From Corynebacterium tuberculostearicum (lineage in GTDB: Bacteria; Actinomycetota; Actinomycetes; Mycobacteriales; Mycobacteriaceae): a stretch of DNA of 64,000 nucleotides. The notes under the pieces were generated by a model. That model saw nothing but the letters and a program-made list of their open reading frames with translations, did no database searches and had not been told where the DNA came from. Shown one piece after another: positions 57,632-64,000 of the stretch (the first letter of the stretch is position 1; the number at the start of each line of letters is the position of its first letter). The position numbers and the translations under genes were made by a program. The DNA lies in contig NZ_CP065972.1 of the NCBI RefSeq assembly GCF_016127015.1, forward strand, positions 310,001-374,000, read 5' to 3'.

Positions 57632-58653
57632 TTTTCCCACTCCACGTTGGTGCGCAGGGCCTCGAGTAGGCCGCGCACCGCGTCGCGCCGCCGCGCACTG
57701 GCGGTATCAGGGGAGATAAGTGCAGGGTCATCGAGGCCGCATTCTGGATCCGCAGGCGGGCCCATATGCGTACAACCGCGGGGGCAGTCCTCGATGGCTG
57801 CGGCAAGGTCTTCAAAGACGCCAAGCACGTCATCGGCATCCACGTGTGCGAGGCCAAAGGAACGAATGCCTGGGGTATCGATAATCCAGCCGCCGGTGAA
57901 TGCATCCTCGGCGGGGAGGGGGAGCGCCACCGATTGGGTGGAGGTATGCCTGCCTTTGCCGACGCCCGATACTTCCCCTGTCTCCCTATCCGCATCCGGT
58001 ACCAGTCGGTTGACCAGGGTGGATTTACCCACGCCGGAATGTCCGATGAGCGCGGTAACGTGGCCGTCGATGTGGTGGCGCACCGCTTCAAGTCCGTCTT
58101 CGACGCCGGCTTCCACCACCGTGACATTAAGATCGGCGAACTCGGCCGCAAAGGGGGCAGGATCCGTGAGATCGGTTTTGGTCAGGCACAGGATGGGGTG
58201 GATATTGCCCACAAACGCAGCGATGAGGGCGCGCTCGACAAACCCAGAGCGCGGCGGCGGATCGGCCACCGCGGTGACGATGAGCATCTGGTCCGCATTC
58301 GCCACCACGATGCGCTCATAAGGGTCGGTGTCATCGGCCGTGCGCCGGAGGACAGAGGTGCGCTCTTCGAGTTTCACTATGCGCGCTAGGGTGTCCTTCT
58401 TACCGGAAGTATCGCCTACGACACCAACGCGGTCGCCCACCTCGATGGCGGTGCGGCCCAGCTCACGGGCGCGCATGGCGGTTACTCGCGGGCCGTCGTC
58501 TAGTGCTACGCCCCAGCGCCCACGGTCCTTGGTTATGACCATGCCGAACTTGGCATTTTTGTGCTTGGGGCGGTCTTTAGTGCGCGGCCGTGAGCCCTTG
58601 CCGGGGCGCACGCGCACATCGGATTCATCGAAAGAACCGAAACGCCTAGCCAT
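57628..58653 (-). CDS. rsgA: Ribosome small-subunit assembly GTPase RsgA
   Basis: A 341-residue circularly permuted GTPase. Order is N-terminal OB domain, G4 (LTKTD), G1 (GHSGVGKST), G3 (DTPGIRSFG), and a C-terminal zinc domain ([17 protein letters not shown]). It tests 30S maturation. The start ATG 58653 overlaps the aroA stop by 8 bp. It is convergent with the small secreted protein gene. Confidence 0.92.
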   Translation of the reverse strand: MARRFGSFDESDVRVRPGKGSRPRTKDRPKHKNAKFGMVITKDRGRWGVALDDGPRVTAMRARELGRTAIEVGDRVGVVGDTSGKKDTLARIVKLEERTSVLRRTADDTDPYERIVVANADQMLIVTAVADPPPRSGFVERALIAAFVGNIHPILCLTKTDLTDPAPFAAEFADLNVTVVEAGVEDGLEAVRHHIDGHVTALIGHSGVGKSTLVNRLVPDADRETGEVSGVGKGRHTSTQSVALPLPAEDAFTGGWIIDTPGIRSFGLAHVDADDVLGVFEDLAAAIEDCPRGCTHMGPPADPECGLDDPALISPDTASARRRDAVRGLLEALRTNVEWEN

Positions 58654-59935
58654 TGCTCTCCTGTTGCTCGGGGTCCACCATCGTCTCCCACATGCGGTCG
58701 AAGCCAGGCAGGGTCTTCGCGGTGGTGGCAATGTCTTCTACCTCTACGCCCGGTACCCGCAGGCCGATAATCGCGCCCGCGGTGGCCATGCGGTGATCCG
58801 CGTAGCACGGCCACTCTCCGCCATGGAGAGGGGCGGGGTCGATGTGCAGGCCGTCGGCAAGCTCGGTGACCTTGCCGCCGAGGGCGTTGATATTATCCGC
58901 CAGCGCCTTTAAACGGTCGGTCTCGTGGCCGCGCAGGTGGGCAATGCCGGTAAGGGTAGAGGGGGTGTCCGCCAGGGCGCACAACGCCGCGACGGTGGGG
59001 GTGAGCTCGCCAATTTCGCCCATGTTGCGCTCGATGCCCTGCAGCGCGCCGTCTTTGGCGCCCTTGGCAGTGACAAAGCCCGGCTCTTGGGTGACAATGG
59101 CACCCATATCCACCAAGATATGGCGAATGGCGTCGCCCGGCTGGGTGGTATTGGCAGGCCAGCGCTTAATGGTCACCCGGCCGCCGGTGACGGCAGCGGC
59201 GGCAAGGAACGGCGTGGCATTGGATAGATCCGGCTCGATGGTCCACTCTCGGCCTGCGATCGGACCGGGGTGCACGGTCCAGGTATTCTCGCCGGAGTCT
59301 ACGCGCACGCCCGCTTGTCGCAGCATGCCCACGGTCATTTCTACGTGCGGCATGGAGGGCAGGGGAGCGCCTTTGTGGGTGACGGTAATGCCCTGTGCAA
59401 AGCGCGCACCGGCCAGCAAAAGTCCGGAGACGAACTGCGATGACCCAGAGGCATCAATGGTAACCTCGCCGCCTTCCGGCACTCCGTGCGAGCACACGCT
59501 AAAAGGCAGGCTATCGCCGTCCACCTCGACGCCGAGCTGGCGCAGTGCATCCAGGGTGGTGGACATGGGGCGGGCGTAGGCCTGCTCGTCGCCGTCGACA
59601 AGCACGGCGCCGTCCGCCAGGGCCGCAACCGGCGGGATAAAGCGCATGACCGTGCCAGCCAGGCCGCAGTCCACCGTGGCACCCTTAAGCGGGCCTGGGG
59701 TGACGTGGATATCCTCGCCATCGTGCTCAAAGCGCACGCCCATAGATTCCAGGGCCTTTTCCATCAGCTGCGAATCGCGCGAGACGAGCGGCGCGCGCAG
59801 GGTAGAAGGGCCATCGGCCAACGCCGCCAGAATGAAAGCGCGGTTGGTAATAGACTTCGAGCCCGGCACGTGCTGGGCCCACGTAATGGGGCCTGCCGCT
59901 TGCGGGGCGGACCATGGTTGAGACATATCGTCCAT
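58646..59935 (-). CDS. aroA: 5-enolpyruvylshikimate-3-phosphate synthase
   Basis: A 429-residue shikimate-pathway enzyme. Substrate and catalytic motifs are [48 protein letters not shown] and [19 protein letters not shown] 59935 (MDDMSQ) is used; ATG 59926 is equally possible. It is divergent from the SRAP gene with only 10 bp between starts, so each promoter must overlap the other coding region or the mRNAs are leaderless. Confidence 0.93.
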   Translation of the reverse strand: MDDMSQPWSAPQAAGPITWAQHVPGSKSITNRAFILAALADGPSTLRAPLVSRDSQLMEKALESMGVRFEHDGEDIHVTPGPLKGATVDCGLAGTVMRFIPPVAALADGAVLVDGDEQAYARPMSTTLDALRQLGVEVDGDSLPFSVCSHGVPEGGEVTIDASGSSQFVSGLLLAGARFAQGITVTHKGAPLPSMPHVEMTVGMLRQAGVRVDSGENTWTVHPGPIAGREWTIEPDLSNATPFLAAAAVTGGRVTIKRWPANTTQPGDAIRHILVDMGAIVTQEPGFVTAKGAKDGALQGIERNMGEIGELTPTVAALCALADTPSTLTGIAHLRGHETDRLKALADNINALGGKVTELADGLHIDPAPLHGGEWPCYADHRMATAGAIIGLRVPGVEVEDIATTAKTLPGFDRMWETMVDPEQQESNG

Positions 59936-59945
59936 AATAGAGGGC

Positions 59946-60593
59946 ATGTGCGGAAGATTCGTTCTTTTTACCGAGTCCCTTCTTGATGAGGTGGGAGCGC
60001 TGCCCGGAGTTACTGAAGTCCGTGCTCCGCAAGGCACCCCGGGCCCGCGCTACAATATCGCGCCCACCCAGCCGGTGGCGATGGTGCGCGTGCGCGAAAG
60101 CCTCGCCCAAGTCGATCCTGCGCGGTGGGCACTTCTGCCGCACTGGAAGAAGGATCTGGACGGCCCGCCGCTGTTTAACGCCCGGGCGGAAACGGTGGCC
60201 ACCAAACCCTCCTTCCGGCATGCCTTTAAAGAGCAGCGCTGCCTTATCCCCATGAACGGCTACTACGAATGGCACCAGGAAGAAGGCGGCAAGCAGCCCT
60301 ATTTCGTCCGCGCGGAAGAGGGCCTGTTGTGGGCGGCAGGCCTGTGGGACACCGGCCTAGACCGCCTGTCTGCCACGATTGTCACCACTGCAGCTACGGA
60401 AGAAATGGAGTGGCTGCACCACCGTCTGCCCCGCTTCTTGGCGGCCGAAGAAATGCGTACCTGGCTGGAGGGTAGCCCCGAAGAAGCCGCTGAGCTGCTC
60501 TTGCCGACGCCCCTGCGTGGCTTCCACACCCACCCCGCCGACAAGGCTGTGGGCAGCGTATCCAACGATTATCCGGAGCTACTCGGCGAGTAG
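59946..60593 (+). CDS. SOS response-associated peptidase-like protein (SRAP/YedK/HMCES)
   Basis: A 215-residue SRAP domain protein. It starts MCGRF, so Cys2 is exposed after Met removal and can crosslink to abasic sites in single-stranded DNA. Other family residues are in [37 protein letters not shown] and the HHRLPRFL His. It protects abasic sites during replication. It is divergent from aroA and convergent with the ybaK gene, whose end it overlaps by 15 bp. Confidence 0.9.
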   Translation: MCGRFVLFTESLLDEVGALPGVTEVRAPQGTPGPRYNIAPTQPVAMVRVRESLAQVDPARWALLPHWKKDLDGPPLFNARAETVATKPSFRHAFKEQRCLIPMNGYYEWHQEEGGKQPYFVRAEEGLLWAAGLWDTGLDRLSATIVTTAATEEMEWLHHRLPRFLAAEEMRTWLEGSPEEAAELLLPTPLRGFHTHPADKAVGSVSNDYPELLGE

Positions 60594-61081
60594 ATCGGCA
60601 AAGCTGGCAGAGCACAGCTCTGCGAGGTCCTCCGCATTGAGCTCGATATCTAGCCCGCGGCGCCCGCCGGAAATAAAGACGGTATCGAAAAGCACGGCGG
60701 TTTCCTCAATGACCGTGGGCAGTGGGTTCTTCTGGCCCAGCGGGGAAATGCCGCCGGGAATATATCCGGATGACTTGGACGCGTCATGCGGATCCGCCAT
60801 GGCGGCCTTAGAAACGCCGTGGGCGGCCGCGGCCTTCTTAAGGCTCAGGTGGTAGGTGGTAGGGATTACGCACACCGCCAACTTCCGCTTGGGCCCCTTG
60901 CCTGCCGTTAAATCGATGACCAAGGTTTTGAGCACGCGTTCCGGCTCTACCTCGAGGGCCCCGCGGCGTGATCGCCGAAGTGATCCTTGCCCGCCTCAAA
61001 GGTGTACACATGGTGGTCTACGCTGGCGTCTTCCACGACTTTGAGCGCTGGGGTGGCTGCATGCGGGGACTTTTTGGACAT
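60579..61081 (-). pseudogene. ybaK: YbaK/EbsC-type aminoacyl-tRNA deacylase, frameshifted
   Basis: The C-terminal ~118 codons read LKTLVIDLTAGKGPKRKLAVCVIP ... YIPGGISPLGQK, matching the YbaK family, which hydrolyses Cys-tRNAPro. The N-terminus reads from ATG 61081 in another frame ([18 protein letters not shown] ... HFGDHAAG) and stops at a TAG after that. The frames join near 60957-60965 in GAGGGCCCCGCGG on the plus strand, where one base appears lost. Either a recent inactivation or a sequencing error would explain this; gene order and identity are otherwise clear. Confidence 0.8.
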
Positions 61082-61118
61082 GGCTGGGATTCTAGCGCTA
61101 CGCGTTAGGATAGAAATT

Positions 61119-61721
61119 GTGGCTAAAGAAACAATCAGCGAAAAGGAGCTGCAGCGCCGCTTCGAAGCGGAAGCGCTGCCCCTGCTAGACCAGCTCTACG
61201 GCGGTGCCCTGCGCATGACGCGCAACCCGCAAGATGCTGAGGACCTCGTGCAGGAGACCTACCTCAAGGCCTATAAGTCCTTTCATTCCTTCAAGCAAGG
61301 TACAAACCTTAAGGCTTGGCTGTATCGCATCATGACCAATAACTACATCAACTCCTACCGCAAGGCGAAGCGCCGGCCCACGGAGTCTTCGGCCGATGAC
61401 CTGAGCGATTTTCAGCTCTATACCACCGCGGGACACGATTCCACTGGCCTGGAATCCGCCGAGGTAGCTGCGCTTAAGGACATGCCAAATGCCACCATTT
61501 CAGAGGCCATGAATGACCTGCCCGATGACTACCGGATGGTGGTGTACTACGCGGATGTAGAGGGCTTGGCGTATAAAGAAATTGCAGAAATTATGGATAC
61601 TCCACTGGGCACGGTGATGTCCCGGTTGCACCGGGGAAGAAAATTGCTCCGGAAAGCGTTGAAAGACGTGGCACGAGAACAAGGCATTGGATTAGAACAC
61701 CCAGACATGGAGGAGAAGTAA
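61119..61721 (+). CDS. sigH: ECF sigma factor SigH
   Basis: A 200-residue ECF sigma factor for oxidative and heat stress. Region 2 contains [17 protein letters not shown] and [25 protein letters not shown], and region 4 contains [41 protein letters not shown] 61119 has TTAGGATAG ahead and is chosen over an earlier frame start that lacks one. The rshA start overlaps its stop by one base. Confidence 0.93.
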   Translation: MAKETISEKELQRRFEAEALPLLDQLYGGALRMTRNPQDAEDLVQETYLKAYKSFHSFKQGTNLKAWLYRIMTNNYINSYRKAKRRPTESSADDLSDFQLYTTAGHDSTGLESAEVAALKDMPNATISEAMNDLPDDYRMVVYYADVEGLAYKEIAEIMDTPLGTVMSRLHRGRKLLRKALKDVAREQGIGLEHPDMEEK

Positions 61722-61993
61722 TGGACCGCGCAACGGAACACAACTGTGGTGCGTGTAGCTCCCCAGAGGTACAGGCCCTCCTGTGCGAGCTTCTCGATGA
61801 ATCGACCACCTATGCCCGCGCACTCGCTATCCGCGAGCACATCGCCCAGTGCGATTTCTGTCAGCAGCGCCTCGAGAGCGAGGAGATTATCCGCTCCCTA
61901 GTGCGCAACTGTTGTAATGGCCAGGCTAAGGCGCCGCAGGCGCTGCGCCGCCGCATTTCGATAGAGATCACCCGCATCGACACGGCGTGGTAG
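61721..61993 (+). CDS. rshA: Zinc anti-sigma factor of SigH
   Basis: A 90-residue ZAS protein. The zinc motif is HIAQCDFC (HxxxCxxC) with an upstream His and further Cys (NCGACSS, RNCCNG). Oxidation of the cysteines releases SigH. Coupled to sigH by one-base overlap, as in C. glutamicum and M. tuberculosis. Confidence 0.92.
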   Translation: MDRATEHNCGACSSPEVQALLCELLDESTTYARALAIREHIAQCDFCQQRLESEEIIRSLVRNCCNGQAKAPQALRRRISIEITRIDTAW

Positions 61994-62062
61994 GCACTGT
62001 TGCTCACCCGCTGTGGTGGGGCCTGGTCTCATGATCTTTCAACTTTTTGTTTGAGTCCATAC

Positions 62063-62129
62063 TGATCGGGCCGAATTGAGGGCGGAAGGGCCGAATTGAG
62101 ACCCCAATGTGTTCAATTCGGCCCGATCA
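62063..62129. repeat. Paired inverted and direct repeats after rshA
   Basis: TGATCGGGCCGAATTGA (62063-62079) has an exact complement at 62113-62129, and a third direct copy GGGCCGAATTGAG lies between them at 62088-62100. No T tract follows, so this is not a standard terminator. It sits between rshA and bL37. Confidence 0.65.
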
Positions 62130-62200
62130 CATTGGACTTAAGGCACGGAGAGGTCAAGCGGGGAGTTAGGAGACGACATCGATTTGCGTCTGGCATAGCA

Positions 62201-62244
62201 AAAGCCCGGTTCTACGGTCGAAGTGACCGAGGGAACCGGGCTTT
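62201..62244. terminator. Terminator of bL37
   Basis: An 11-bp perfect stem (AAAGCCCGGTT at 62201-62211, complement at 62234-62244) ends in TTT on both strands. It lies 15 bp past the bL37 stop on the minus strand and could also stop plus-strand transcription from sigH-rshA. Confidence 0.8.
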
Positions 62245-62259
62245 GAGTAATGCTGTGCG

Positions 62260-62334
62260 TTATGCGCCAGGACGCTTGCCGTGATTAGCGGACTTCTTGC
62301 GGCGATCCTTGCGCTTGCGACCACGCTTGCTCAT
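62260..62334 (-). CDS. Ribosomal protein bL37 (24 residues)
   Basis: A 24-residue, very basic peptide: MSKRGRKRKDRRKK followed by SANHGKRPGA. It matches the mycobacterial ribosomal protein bL37 (MSKRGRKRRSRKK...) nearly throughout. ATG 62334 has GAAGGAGTGCGCA just ahead, and a terminator follows the stop. The AURKAIP1/COX24 family name is also used. It lies between sigH-rshA and whiB1, as in other Corynebacteriales. Confidence 0.88.
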   Translation of the reverse strand: MSKRGRKRKDRRKKSANHGKRPGA

Positions 62335-62417
62335 TGCGCACTCCTTCGTTGAGGGTATCTGAACTTTATTCAACTGTAGCGGCTAAGGGCGCCGAAACGA
62401 AAATTGAGGGCCGTTTA

Positions 62418-62678
62418 TTAAGCGGAAACGCGAGCGCGGCCACGGCCGCGGTTGCGGCGACGCTTGAGGGCGCGACGCTCCTCTTCAGACAGGCCGCCCC
62501 AGACGCCGGCGTCCAGGCCGGATTCCAGCGCCCACTTCAGGCAGGAAGAGGCAACAGGGCAGCGGTTGCAGACCAGCTTGGCCTTAGCGATTTGGGTAAG
62601 TGCAGGACCAGAATTGCCTACTGGGAAGAACAGCTCGGGGTCTTCGTCGCGGCAAACAGCTTCGTGGCGCCAATCCAT
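62418..62678 (-). CDS. whiB1: WhiB-family iron-sulfur regulator, WhiB1 type
   Basis: An 86-residue protein that follows mycobacterial WhiB1 (MDWRHEAVCRDEDPELFFPVGN at the start). The four [4Fe-4S] ligands are Cys9, the two Cys of LVCNRCPV and the Cys of SSCLKW, followed by the GVWGGLSEEERRALKRR turn. WhiB1 binds the primary sigma factor and senses nitric oxide. The orthologue in C. glutamicum is WhcE. ATG 62678 follows TAGGAGATATCA. The C-terminal tail is basic. Confidence 0.92.
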   Translation of the reverse strand: MDWRHEAVCRDEDPELFFPVGNSGPALTQIAKAKLVCNRCPVASSCLKWALESGLDAGVWGGLSEEERRALKRRRNRGRGRARVSA

Positions 62679-63175
62679 GATTGATATCTCCTAACAAAAA
62701 TTCGACAGCAGTAAGCACAAGCGCTTTTCACGAAAATGAAAAGCAACCAATGCCAGGGTGGGTGGTTGTGTGAACTGGTCTGCGTGCAGTGGGGCCCGGT
62801 CTCGAGGTCGGGCCAGCGTCGCCGCCGCCAATGGTTCACATTGTGGTTACTTGAAGTTTCCTTCAAGTTAAGAAGAGGTTTACGTCCTCTTTCTTTTTGC
62901 TACCCCAGAATCATGACATGTTTACTCAGACTCCGCTAGGGGTAGAGGCAAAATTGTGGTCAACCTCACGTGAATGAAACTAGTGTGGGGGTCATTTAGC
63001 GCGACGTATGAGTTGAAAGAACCCTGTGAGAAACTCGCTGAACTGGAGTATTGTCCAAAAATCCTTGAGTGTGGTGACTGAAGAAGCGTCAAATCTGCCC
63101 GGCTAACTCCTGCCCCCGCGAAACCTGAGTGGCGCACAAGGAAATGGCGTTGACCGGTGAGTAGACTGTGGCTTT
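62679..63175. promoter_or_regulatory. whiB1 upstream region
   Basis: A 497-bp gap between divergent whiB1 and the membrane protein gene. A perfect 8-bp inverted repeat, ACTTGAAG-TTTC-CTTCAAGT, is at 62849-62868, ~170 bp upstream of whiB1. It may be an operator; no regulator is known to bind it. No gene is supported in the rest. Confidence 0.45.
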
Positions 63176-63664
63176 GTGTCTAAGCAGAAGAAAAAGCAGG
63201 TAAACAAAAAGCAAAGTGTGACCTCGGCGCAGCCGGCGCGTGAGGCGAAGACCCAGCAGGGCGCGCCACAGCCGGTCCTTGTGGCCGCAGCGCTCGCCGT
63301 GGTTCAGTCCATCGCCGTCATCTGCTTCGGTATCTTCCTGATTGTGCGCGAGGTGACCGGCGCAGAAAATGGTTCCATGGTGTCGGACTCGGGCTCCGGA
63401 AGCTTTGTGGGGCTAGGCACCGCACTATTTATCTTTATTGTCTTTGGTTTTGTCATCGTCGGCGCTTGGGCCATGGTCAAAGGAAAGCGCTGGGGTAGGG
63501 GAGCCATTATCCTGGTCGAGCTCATCTTGGCAGCGAGCTCCTTCCAGATGTTTAGCGGTGGATCGCCGTTACTTGGTGCGGTCACTTTGGTAAGCGCCGC
63601 AGTAGTCATCTTCCTGCTGATGTTCGTCCGCGCTTCTACGGAGTGGGCGGCAGCAAACTTCTAA
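63176..63664 (+). CDS. Small conserved membrane protein
   Basis: A 162-residue protein: a Lys/Gln-rich cytoplasmic head, then four hydrophobic segments (VLVAAALAVVQSIAVICFGIFLI, GLGTALFIFIVFGFVIVGAWAMV, GAIILVELILAASSFQMF, LLGAVTLVSAAVVIFLLMFV). GTG 63176 is used. It corresponds to an unnamed protein next to whiB1 in corynebacteria. Function unknown. Confidence 0.7.
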   Translation: MSKQKKKQVNKKQSVTSAQPAREAKTQQGAPQPVLVAAALAVVQSIAVICFGIFLIVREVTGAENGSMVSDSGSGSFVGLGTALFIFIVFGFVIVGAWAMVKGKRWGRGAIILVELILAASSFQMFSGGSPLLGAVTLVSAAVVIFLLMFVRASTEWAAANF

Positions 63665-63682
63665 ATTCGCTGCCACGCGCAC

Positions 63683-63720
63683 AAGGGCCGCGCCTCGGAA
63701 AACCGGAAGGCGCGGCCCTT
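63683..63720. terminator. Bidirectional terminator
   Basis: A 12-bp perfect stem (AAGGGCCGCGCC at 63683-63694, complement at 63709-63720) lies between convergent genes; the plus side continues as TTTGCG. Confidence 0.75.
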
Positions 63721-63737
63721 TGCGTGTTGCAGGGATA

Positions 63738-64000
63738 TTAATCGGCGCTTAGGCCCACGACCTGATCGCCGCGGGTTTCCACGATGGTGTCTCCCGCCAA
63801 GGTGAGGTAGACGGGGCCGTGGTAGCTGCCGCGATCAACCGGGATGGTTCGCAGGGTTTTGCCGGTGGACCAATCCATGACAGCAATGCCTGCTTGGGTA
63901 GGTACCAACATGTGCTTGGCGACGGCGATGGGGGTGCCGATGGCATCGTCCACCACGTGATCCACTGCGAGGTCGCTCGGTTTAAAAAGGTAGAGGCGGG
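63738..64000 (-). CDS. Propeller-like secreted or membrane protein, C-terminal end only
   Basis: The last 87 codons of a gene that continues beyond the right edge, ending at TAA 63738. The visible part has repeats such as PIAVAKHMLVPTQAGIAVMDWSTGKTLRTIPV and GPVYLTLAGDTIVETRGDQVVGL, the strand pattern of PQQ-type beta-propellers. An Rv3212-like protein is near this position in M. tuberculosis. Identity is tentative. Confidence 0.6.
   Translation of the reverse strand, partial: RLYLFKPSDLAVDHVVDDAIGTPIAVAKHMLVPTQAGIAVMDWSTGKTLRTIPVDRGSYHGPVYLTLAGDTIVETRGDQVVGLSAD

Noticed and set aside
60955..60966. Programmed ribosomal frameshift in ybaK
   Set aside because: No slippery heptamer or downstream pseudoknot is visible; simple loss of one base is the plainer reading.

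Overview
The window is actinobacterial chromosome of about 60% GC and almost certainly belongs to the genus Corynebacterium. The evidence is gene order. From about 27.7 to 63.7 kb it follows the order known from Corynebacterium glutamicum and Mycobacterium tuberculosis: TIGR03089, an LCP protein, wbbL, mannose-1-phosphate guanylyltransferase, whiB2, DUF3499, manB, tobH, manA, then tmk-mtrA-mtrB-lpqB-comF-hpf-secA, then rsgA-aroA, sigH-rshA, bL37 and whiB1. I cannot name the species from sequence alone.

The left part (1-27 kb) is accessory and mostly uptake. It holds the 3' part of an amidase gene, an MFS carrier with a nucleoside hydrolase, convergent gluconate kinase and gluconate permease, and a nested transposon (an IS256-family element inside an IS30-family transposase gene). 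A small secreted metzincin protease follows, then a Ugp glycerol-3-phosphate ABC operon and an M20D amidohydrolase. An amino-acid transport island (ThrE exporter, MHS carrier, SdaC-type serine carrier, YrhK protein) carries three copies of an unrecognised short repeat. An OpuC-type osmoprotectant ABC operon and a secreted beta-rich protein that may be aerolysin-like complete this part.

The middle (27-44 kb) is cell-envelope sugar metabolism: LCP ligase, rhamnosyltransferase WbbL, GDP-mannose formation (mannose-1-phosphate guanylyltransferase, phosphomannomutase, mannose-6-phosphate isomerase) and whiB2. A sulfite-reduction and siroheme block (fpr, cysI, cysX, cysY, cysZ, cobA) is wedged between manB and tobH. 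It lacks the sulfate-activation genes cysH, cysD and cysN that accompany it in C. glutamicum.

The right part (44-64 kb) is core: dTMP kinase, the MtrA-MtrB-LpqB envelope regulatory system, hibernation factor, SecA, ribosome-assembly GTPase RsgA, AroA, an SRAP protein, SigH with its zinc anti-sigma factor, the 24-residue ribosomal protein bL37 and WhiB1. The YbaK deacylase gene between the SRAP gene and sigH carries a frameshift. Several genes are small secreted or membrane proteins of unknown role.

No rRNA, tRNA, CRISPR array or prophage was seen. The best candidates for something undescribed are the secreted protein at 25.0-26.4 kb, the dispersed repeat family at 15.9/17.6/19.3 kb, and two elaborate inverted-repeat structures at 44.2 and 62.1 kb.
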